Shown here: positions 56,372-64,000 of the stretch, piece after piece
How positions within the stretch are numbered: the first letter of the stretch is position 1
Layout: each line of letters opens with the position of its first letter
Assembly (NCBI GenBank): GCA_000320605.2
Contig: KB445797.1
Span: forward strand, 680,474-744,473
Reading direction: 5' to 3'
Length of the DNA: 64,000 nucleotides
Origin: Gelatoporia subvermispora B
Taxonomy: Eukaryota > Basidiomycota > Agaricomycetes > Polyporales > Gelatoporiaceae
Notes under the pieces: model-generated
What the model was told of the DNA's origin: nothing
What the model saw: the letters and a program-made list of their open reading frames with translations, nothing else
Databases searched by the model: none
Position numbers and translations under genes: made by a program

Positions 56372-58397
56372 ATGACTCCGTCGTTTCCACCGGCTCCCCC
56401 AGCGGCGCTCGTCAACTCGCTGATCGTACCGAATGGAGGCGCGTTGATGCTCGCAGCGATTATCAGCAATATGTGCGTTTTCAACTCTGGGTTATGTTTC
56501 CAACCGTTTATTGAGACCCTCTGGGCCCCAGGTTCTACGGAATCACAATTCTGCAGACGTACCTCTATTACGATGGGTACCCGGAAGACTCGATCTACCT
56601 CAAGGCCTACGTGGGTACAGCACTATCCAATTTCACACAGGCTTATGTGGCTGTCATTTTCCCAGGTCGCATTGCTAACGTAAATCGGTCAACAATTCGC
56701 TCATCCACATCGCTTACGCGTTGCTCGCAGGGCATTCGACACCGCGCAACAGGTGTTCGCAATCTATGGCGCCTGGTGGTATCTGGTACCTAACTATGGA
56801 AATCTGGCGTCAACCTTACTCGTCCCACCGTGAGTCTTGTTACTGCAAGCGGAGGCGTCTTGCTGACGAGCCATCTGTAGCGGTGTAGGGGTAAGTACAT
56901 ATCTTCGAAGTGGTTCACTTGATTCATGGTGGAAGTCTTCCAGGAAGATTGTGCTATCACAGTCAGTCGTTAGTTACATTGATCAAAAAAATCCTAATAA
57001 TCCCGACACTCGATGCAGGTTTCCTTGGGCCTCCTTGTTCAGAGGTAATACGGATGCCTTAGTTGACACTTCCTAAATAATGACATTATATCGACATTCA
57101 ATTTCAGTTACCTCGCCTACCGTGTTTGGACCGGTCCGTGCTCTATCTGTTTGAGAAAACTTGAAAATCTGCCAACATGGCATTAGTGAGTGGACGAAGG
57201 AGTTTCGTACCGATTGCAGTCGTAAGTAGACCAATTGAATGTAGCCCGCGACGACCTAAACTCAGTCTCCTGATTCGAAGGTCATGCTGTCTCTAGCGCA
57301 ATTCGGTAAGCATCAGTATTGCATGTCACTGAGATTGCTGAACGCTCTGTTCACACAGCCTTCGGAATATGTAAGTCGCCTATTACTAGTCCTGGCAAAT
57401 GTTTACCCCATACCAATCACAAGACTATACCGCAAGACTGTACGTGGTCGGATTGCGCACGGAGTCGAGCATCCTACTGATGTCAATCCCAGGCAAAGCA
57501 GCAACTTTGTCGGAACGCTAGCTGAAGTTTCAGTAAGCTTTTGGAGTGTTGAAGTGCACGTAACGGTTCCTTCACTTACTCATTCCGTCGCAGTGGTCTG
57601 CTACCGCGAGTATAGCTTGTGCAATGGCGGCTGACTTCATCATTACGGCGACGCTGTGTTATTACCTGCACAACGCTCGCTCGGGTATGCGGAGGTAAGC
57701 TCGAGATGCAATGCCAACGGTCAGAAACCTGATGCAGGCACTCACAGGACTGACAAGCTCCTCAACACGCTGATGCTGTACTCGGTGAACACTGGAATGC
57801 TTACATCGTTCGTCATGTGAAGCCACTGCCATAGCAGCTCAACTGATGCATTCGTAGTTTCAATGCGATATGGTGCATCGTCCTCGTGAGTATGAACTTG
57901 CCATACTGATTCCCAGAATCCGTGGCTCACATGCGGTGGAGACAACGGTATTTTCGAAATCGTTATGGCTTTCTATTCCCTTCTGCCTTGTTAGCAAATG
58001 TGCGTCGCCTCTCGGCCTGGGTCGTGGATCCTTTCTGACAAGGCCCAGGTTATGTGAACTCGGTCCTTGCGACGTAAGCCTAAGATGTCAGATCTCTTAT
58101 CGAATGTGACAGCTGATCTACCTATTCCGCAACATACCTCACTTTCAGCCTGAATACCCGCGAGAGGCTACGCAACATGAACTCGGCTACCATGAATAGC
58201 AGCCTCTTTGCGCGTCCCTGGTTCACTTCGAATCCGCCACAAGTAGAACGTAATGTAAGTGGAAGGTCTAAGTCAAGCCAGCAGATACTCACCATGGCAA
58301 TCACTGGCAGGGGCCGACTGAGGTCTACCTTATAAATACCGGAAACAAAGCATCGCAGTCCGAAGCGTCTAAAGTACGTCTGGACATTCGAACCTGA
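56372..58397 (+). CDS. DUF6534 multi-pass membrane protein
   Basis: Plus-strand gene with at least ten small exons. In order: NGGALMLAAIISNM; FYGITILQTYLYYDGYPEDS then IYLKAYV; AFDTAQQVFAIYGAWWYLVP with NYGNLASTLL; VSLGLLVQSYLAYRVWT; FVPIAVVMLSLAQFG; ATASIACAMAADFIITATLC with YYLHNARSGMRR; TDKLLNTLMLYSVNTGMLTS; FNAIWCIVL; FEIVMAFYSLLP; then GYVNSVLATLNTRERLRNMN and a tail ending KVRLDIRT. This is the seven-helix pattern of the DUF6534 family, common and expanded in Agaricomycetes, function unknown. An apparent stop after SLLPC disappears when the 57990-58041 intron (GTTAGC...ACAAG) is removed. Exon edges between 56630 and 57300 are approximate. Confidence 0.78.
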
Positions 58398-59060
58398 CCC
58401 AACGAGCTGGACTGACGGGCAATGTGAAAAGGAAGTACCGCTAGCGTCCGTCTCGCCTGTTTGATAATGGTACAGCAATTTGCCTGACAATTTCTTTACC
58501 GTTCCATGCAATCATGTGTACTTGTCAGGTCCTTCACGCCAACGAGCTTTAATGCACTCCGACCCCGATGACTCCAGATGGCATTGAATCGCCAGTTATT
58601 GATACGTGGCTGTATCTGCAGTGTACCATATTGTCAATGACTCAATGATCCATAGTTGAATTTGAGAGCAGACGTCTTCCATTGCTGTGTAACGTATACA
58701 CCCTCCGAGAGTGTTCGGCCCGTCATATCGGTGTCGAGCCTAACGGCAGAGCATGCCGCCTCGTGTGTGGGCTATGACCAGGAGCCGTACATCTGCTGAC
58801 ATCCGCGAGCTGTATGCGGTAACCAGGATTCAGTTACCCTGCGGTCTAGACATCGCCGACGTCCTGGAGTGGAACGTTCACAGACGGGGAGCACTCACCT
58901 CCGCACGGCAGAACCCTAACGCCCCACTTGCTCTTTCGCCTACCTTACAGGCACCAGGTCTCTGCGAGACTATAATTTTCCTAGCCCTACGCACCACCCT
59001 CTTTCATCTCTCCTCTCCGCACGGACACTAGGGATCTCTTAACGGACTTGAACTTTGACA
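58398..59060. other. Intergenic, nothing recognised
   Basis: A 92-codon plus frame at 58753-59031 has no recognised family. The right end is the promoter and leader of the Cys-rich gene. Confidence 0.35.
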
Positions 59061-59536
59061 ATGTCGGAGGATTGCTTGGGCGACTGTTGTGCTGCCTGCT
59101 GCGGCGTGTGCTGTGCGTGGTCAACCGACATCATAGACAGACACTAGATGCTCAAATAGCACCCCCATAGGCATTGGCTGCACTCAGGCAATGAGCAATT
59201 GGTCGCTGTTCGGTAGGTCCTCAACGCCCATCGGCGCTCCCATCACCCGTCGCCGTCTGACCCCGGCGCTTCCACCTCTTTTCCCTCTGACCAGCTTCAT
59301 GCGGATCCGGATCTGGCACCGGTGGATGCTGTGGCGGCTGCTGCAAGCGTTCCTTTGACGACGACGACTTTGCGCGGGAGGAGGCGAAGATCAACGGGCG
59401 GCGCGAGGCGACGCAGAGCCAGGGCAGGACGTCGCAGGCGGTGTCCGAGCAGCCCGCAGCCCGTCCATCGATGGAGATGCTTCAGAATCCACAGGAACGG
59501 GGTGAAGACGAGGCACTTGGGGTTGAGGCATCTTGA
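59061..59536 (+). CDS. Small Cys-rich (CC-motif) basidiomycete protein
   Basis: Exon 1 begins MSEDCLGDCCAACCGVCC. The last exon, after an acceptor at about 59292, reads SCGSGSGTGGCCGGCCKRSF, then DDDDFAREEAKINGRREA, and ends ALGVEAS at TGA 59534-59536. Paired Cys clusters at both ends with a Gly/Ser-rich spacer and an acidic FDDDxF motif are typical of a small mushroom protein family of unknown role, possibly palmitoylated and membrane-associated. The middle exon (around 59180-59213, SNWSLF) and its joins are tentative. Confidence 0.55.
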
Positions 59537-59830
59537 TGGGTTAGATATTGGTCTCTCAGCATTCATGGTGAGTCCTCTGCCTCAGACGTGTCGTCTTGCT
59601 CAAATCCTTCTGTGTAGATGTAGCTATACGGACGGTCTGGATACCCTCTCGGAACACATATCCTCCTTCCAAAACATTGGTATTTGGTATCGTACATGAA
59701 CCCTAGTCCTGACTCATACTGCTAATTGTAACCTGCGTCTTTGCTGGAATATCGCACACGTCCCCATCCCATCTTCATCTGGGTCGACTTGTTGTGAAGG
59801 TTGGCTTAATCCGCGCACGATTTCAAGACA

Positions 59831-61905
59831 TCACGCCGATTTCGTCATGACGTCCCGCAATTGGGTCTTGGGAGCTGCCTCGGGGTATGCACGCATCTTG
59901 AGGCGGTGCTTCGTCGCCTGCTCGAAGCAGTACGCGAACCTCACCAATTTGAGCTCGCTGAACGCCGTGCCCACAAACGCGATGCCGAACGGTTCATTGG
60001 GGCCCTTCATACGGGTTGGCTCCGCTGACGGCATCGGACGGTCTGCTGGTAGGAATCCAAGTGGTACTATCGGGCCCGTCAGCGGGGTTGTGTTATCCGA
60101 GGCAAAGTTATGCGACGCACCAGTAATGATCGGGTATCCGCAGATGGCTGCGGCATGTGAGGACATGCTCGTAGGCATCACCAATGCGTCAACCTGGAAC
60201 GCCTGGAGAGCGCCATCGATGTAGCGTGTCCCAGTCTGCAGGCCCGCAATGAGTGCCTCACGGTAGGCATCATCCACAGTTGTCTCGTTCGCCTCTATGA
60301 AGCTGCAGAGGTGACATGTCAGATCGCAGCACGGAAATGATCAAGCCACCACCACAAACGTCGAATGGTCTGTCCAGTATGGCTCTACGAGCTCCTTATC
60401 CGCATGTTCTTTGTTGAACTTGATCAGGTCCGCGAGTGTGCGTACGCCAGTAGGCACCTCGACGAGCTCCCTCATATACTTCTCGACGCCGACCTGTCAA
60501 TCGTTCCTCACTCAATGCTGTTGCCTTCATCGTGCCGCCAGGCAAACTGCACCGACGCATACGTACCTTGAACTCGGTCCTCATTACCTTGAACTCGTTG
60601 TCCCTCGATACCTTGCGGTCGAAGTCGGGAAAATCCGGTGGCTCAAAGACGGACGCGTCCAGTGAGCGAAGCGTGGTGATGGCTTCCTCGAATGCCTTCA
60701 CGATCGCTTCATCCTCCCCCCTGTATGGCGGCACCGCGATCAGTGCCCCGCGCAGCCCGTCCTTTACCAGTGCCGAGGTGTAGTCCGGGACGGGATCGGG
60801 TGCCCCCGCTGTGTGGTCGTCCAGCGGATCTCGTCCCGCAATCACAGACAACAATGCTGCGGCATCCGCGACGCAACGACACATCGGGCCCACCGAGTCC
60901 TGGCTCTCGGATATCGGGATGACTGAACCAAAACATCGCCGACCATGAACACCGTTGCATCGACAGGCGCCCATACTTGCTCACCTCCCGCGCGCGAGGT
61001 CAGTCCCACCGTGGGCTTGATTCCGACAATGTTGTTGTTATTGCTCGGCGACGTGATCGAGCCGTCTGTCTCCGAGCCCAGCGTGCCCGCTGCGAGCCCG
61101 ATCGCCGCGGCGATCCCACTCCCGGAGCTCGAGCCGGACGGGTTCCCAAGCGGCACATACGGGCTGAGCCCTTGCCCTCCGCGCCCGCAGAAACCGGAAG
61201 GCACCTGACCGCGGAAGTTGGCCCACTCGGAGAGGCTTGCCTTGCCGAGGATAATCGCGCCGGCGGCGCGCAGCTTGGCGATGACCGTCGCGTCGCGCGG
61301 GACGACAGAGCCGAGGAGAGCGTATGAGCCTGAGTGCGGCGTTTGTGCTGGTAGTATGCAGTCCAGCGCAAGGGTGCGTACCTGCTGTGGTGTTCATACC
61401 TGTGACACAGTGGTGTCAAGCATGTGTCGTACCGGGTCACGAGCGGACTTACCCTCGCTATGCAGAGTGGCAATGTTGTCCTTGACGAGGATCGGGATGC
61501 CGTGTAGGGGGCCGCGGGACCCAGACTGCTTTCGTTCCTCATCGAGAGCTGCTGCTTGTTCTAGCGCTTTCGGATTTGTCTCGAGCACCGCACGGAGCGC
61601 AGGACCTTGCAAATTCACTTCCTCAATGCGAGCGAGGTACGCCTTGCAGCCATCTCAGCGATAAGCGGGGTCATATTCGCGGAAGTGGAGACACACCTTG
61701 ACAAGATCTGCGCTTGTGAAAAGACCTTTCGAGAGTCCTTCTTGTAGCTCAGCCACAGACGCCTCGTACAGATCTGGCAAACCGCCCAAATCAAGCTATG
61801 AACAATAGATCCATGGCATCACGAATTTCCCGATGAGCTCAGTACGGTAGAATACAAGTCCAGGAACTTCACATTATCAGGACCCGGTTGAGCACTGGCC
61901 GACAT
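59831..61905 (-). CDS. Amidase (amidase-signature family)
   Basis: Starts MSASAQPGPDNVKFLDLYST (61905), spliced to LDLGGLPDLYEASVAELQEG. The catalytic set is complete: Lys in GIPILVKDNIAT, the cis-Ser in NPSGSSSGSG, and the nucleophile in LGSETDGSI. Then VGIKPTVGLTSRAG spliced to VIPISESQDSVGPM, CVADAAALLSVIAGRDPLDD, EPYWTDHS, DALVMPTSMSSHAAAICGYP and FGIAFVGTAFSELKL, ending DVMTKSA (TGA 59831). It hydrolyses amides to acid plus ammonia; the substrate cannot be told. Single-gene context, next to an alcohol dehydrogenase on the same strand. Confidence 0.87.
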
Positions 61906-62362
61906 CGTGTTAGTATCGCGAGACGTTGCGTATAAGCGCAGTCGCAGCGATCCTGGCCCTTATATGCTCGCTGCCTCCCGACATGATCGACTCCCACAGC
62001 TATATAGGGAAGACATTTCTTCCAGATATGGTGCCGGGGACCTGTCATATCCATGAAGCGATACGTGATCTAGAGAGCACTGCGCAGGCTGCACCATATG
62101 GTCCGGGCGCTTCATGTGGCAACGCAAATAGAATGGAACTTGACACGCAACACAGAAACACGTGCAGCTTATCGGATTGACTATCGTGTCTAGCAACATA
62201 TTTGTACATGCAGCACTTCCGACTTACGACCGTGGGGGTCCGAGTATCGAAGCATAGGGCTATGTGAGAGATGGGCGAAGACTGATAGAAATCAGGGCTG
62301 TACGAGTATTTTGACTGTACGGATGTGAGATCAACGGTGCATCACAGGCGCAGTTCAGCCAT
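61906..62362. other. Intergenic between amidase and dehydrogenase
   Basis: Promoter side of the amidase and 3' end of the dehydrogenase. No gene seen. Confidence 0.4.
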
Positions 62363-64000
62363 CAAGATGACAGGTTAGTATCGAATGAGTACTGACTTTG
62401 AGTCTCTTTCTCTTGCAGTAATGTCATGAAGCCCTTCTGCACGACATCTTTTAAGGCGATCTTGCGAGTAATGAGGGGTTCGATGCCGTCCAACTTGCCT
62501 TCCCCCACCGCCTTCAGTAGCTCTGGAAAGACTCGACTTTCATAACCGATTACAGCTACATCAAAAACATTCGTCAGTGAAGCGATTTCTTGTACAAGGC
62601 AATAACATACCTGTGAAACTCGCTTCGCGTGCCATGAGGTGATTCACATCGAACGCAGGGGGATTTTCCCATACTGAAACATTCATGATGTTGCCCCTTG
62701 CGCGTACAGCTTGTATCGCAGTGTCTAGGCCAGCTGGTATGCCCGAGCATTCGAAAACAACGTCCGCGCCTATACCATCTGTGACTCGGCGAACTTCCTC
62801 TGATACGTTGGCCGTTAACGGATTGTAAACTTCGTTTGCACCAAGGGTAAGCGCGAGTTCACGTCGGGCGTTCGCTGGTTCGGAGACACCGACCCACGCG
62901 GCACCTCGGGCTCTGGAGGTCGATTAATATCAGCGTCCTATCCAGCAGGAACGAAAAGAGGGCCTTACTGGAGAACCTTGATCAGTAACAATCCGATCTA
63001 GAAAGACATTAGAGCGTGTACTGCGCTATTCGAAAAACACATTTACCGGCCCTGCACCCACGACTAGAACGTTATCTCCGGATTTGAATTCAGATCTGTT
63101 GACAGCGTGCCATCCAACGGCGAGTGGTTCCATCATGGCACCAATCTCGACTTCACATGTCAAGTCAGGCAATCGCCGTGTTGAGTATGAGAAGCAGAAG
63201 CAACGCACGAGGGATCTGAGGGGGTAGGTCGTGAACTAATTCCTGGTCGACTGTGATATATTCGGCCATTCCACCTCCCCAGCCCGCAAAGCCCTAGACA
63301 CTGTTGTTAGGGTAATCATGATGAAGAGAAAATTCATCGAGCGTACGATGAAGTTCATACGGGGGCAGACATTGCGTCTGCCTGCCGAGCAGGAAGCGCA
63401 ATAATCACTCATACACGATATCAAAGGTTCTCTGTATCGCAGGTGTTTGAGTTGTATGACGGAGACAGAAGTAGGTATGGGATCCTACACGACTACGTGT
63501 TGTCCAACGGAAAAGTGACTGATATCGACATCTTCCCCTAAATCTACGATTGTTCCGGAGAACCTATGTGGATATTAGTGACCTAAACCGTGGTCGATGG
63601 AAATGCCATGCATACTCATGGCCGATTCCAACTGGGAGCTTCTCCTTCGTGATCGAGTTGGGCTCGTTGACCGGGGAAACCCATAGCAGCATGAGATAAG
63701 CGTGTAAGTCCGACCCGCAAACTGCGATTGAACGTATTATAACAAGAGAAACGACCGAAAATAAAACACACACTTACTTCCGTTCCTATGGGATGGTTAT
63801 GGACTCTCAGAGATGCGCTAGATGTCGAATGGGGATTCCATTGCTCACCAAGCAACCTGTGATTCGATGCGAGGTCGTATCGTGTTTCAGCAGCCAGATC
63901 GTCAAAACGCGAACGTACCTTGATTTTGACCTGGCCTGGCTTTGGTACTGGCTCAGGTATGTCATCGATGCGGATATCACCAGGCCCGTAGTATCTTGCT
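62363..64000 (-). CDS. Zinc-dependent alcohol (butanediol/polyol) dehydrogenase, 5' end at window edge
   Basis: Medium-chain dehydrogenase. From the window edge: RYYGPGDIRIDDIPEPVPKP, the zinc-site CGSDLHAYL, VGIGHEYA, a structural-zinc loop with four Cys (CMSDYCASCSAGRRNVCP), GAMMEPLAVGWHAVNRSEF, the Rossmann motif NVLVVGAGPIGLL, ARGAAWVGVSEPANARRELA, DGIGADVVFECSGIPAGLD and LLKAVGEGKLDGIEPLITRK. It ends YSFDTNLSS (TGA 62363-62365). Only the first few residues are missing. Closest in pattern to (R,R)-butanediol and sorbitol dehydrogenases; NAD(H) use is inferred. Introns of about 50-80 bp split it into six or more exons. Confidence 0.85.

Noticed and set aside
57970..58040. Apparent premature stop and frameshift at the end of the DUF6534 gene
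   Set aside because: Removing a GT-AG intron at 57990-58041 restores the family C-terminus (VNSVLATLNTRERL), so the gene looks intact.
60905..60990. Apparent insertion inside the amidase core (GGEQVWAP...)
   Set aside because: It is an intron beginning GTGAGC and ending TTCAG; splicing gives the normal TSRAG-VIPISES join.
1..64000. tRNA genes, CRISPR arrays, long terminal repeats, reverse transcriptase or transposase genes
   Set aside because: Looked for B-box-like GGTTCGAAT patterns, regular spaced repeats and polymerase motifs by eye; none convincing. A tRNAscan and repeat search would be decisive.

Overview
This window is nuclear DNA of a filamentous basidiomycete, most likely an Agaricomycete mushroom or wood-decay fungus. 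The signs are short (about 45-75 bp) GT-AG introns in almost every gene, about 50% GC, genes on both strands with short spacers, and families typical of Agaricomycetes: DUF6534 and DUF6535 membrane proteins, fungal BTB/POZ clusters, a fungal protein-kinase-like gene, an arrestin-like gene, Cys-rich small proteins and DUF2235 hydrolases. I saw no bacterial operon, CRISPR array, rRNA or tRNA, and no intact transposon.

Layout. 1-1.5 kb: 3' end of an Xaa-Pro aminopeptidase. 1.7-5.5 kb: a homeodomain-like gene, a small unknown ORF and a kinase-like gene. 5.7-15.1 kb: a cluster of paralogous genes. Three are intact and one is a truncated inverted copy. Each intact protein carries three Myb/SANT-like (Rap1-type) modules, and each module is cut by a phase-0 intron at the same place. 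16.2-18.2 kb: Cyp40-type cyclophilin. 18.2-22.9 kb: gene-poor. 23-26.2 kb: arrestin-like gene and a miniature Zn2Cys6 protein. 26.6-31.2 kb: OCRL/INPP5B-type inositol 5-phosphatase with PH-like, IPPc, ASH and RhoGAP parts. 31.8-32.5 kb: Stm1/HABP4-like protein.

34.0-37.7 kb: the most striking gene. A DUF2235 (Tle1-like) alpha/beta hydrolase is joined to DM9 (DUF3421) repeats and three H-type lectin modules. A 9-nt microexon carries its catalytic serine. 38-46.5 kb: four related BTB/POZ genes on the minus strand, with a dispersed GCGGACAAAAATG repeat and a duplicated-exon Cys-rich secreted protein among them. 48-49.3 kb: an unknown Agaricomycete family protein.

49.3-55 kb: a 151-bp tandem repeat, a mitochondrial calcium uniporter (MCU) gene and a DUF6535 gene. 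A second, internally deleted copy of this whole block follows at 54.2-55.0 kb as pseudogene debris. 56.4-64 kb: DUF6534 membrane protein, Cys-rich protein, amidase and a zinc-dependent alcohol dehydrogenase cut by the window end.

Most genes look independent, as is normal for a fungal chromosome. The accessory character comes from the local gene families and the segmental duplication. All exon joins were made by eye from splice consensus, reading frame and family similarity. None was checked with transcripts or database searches.
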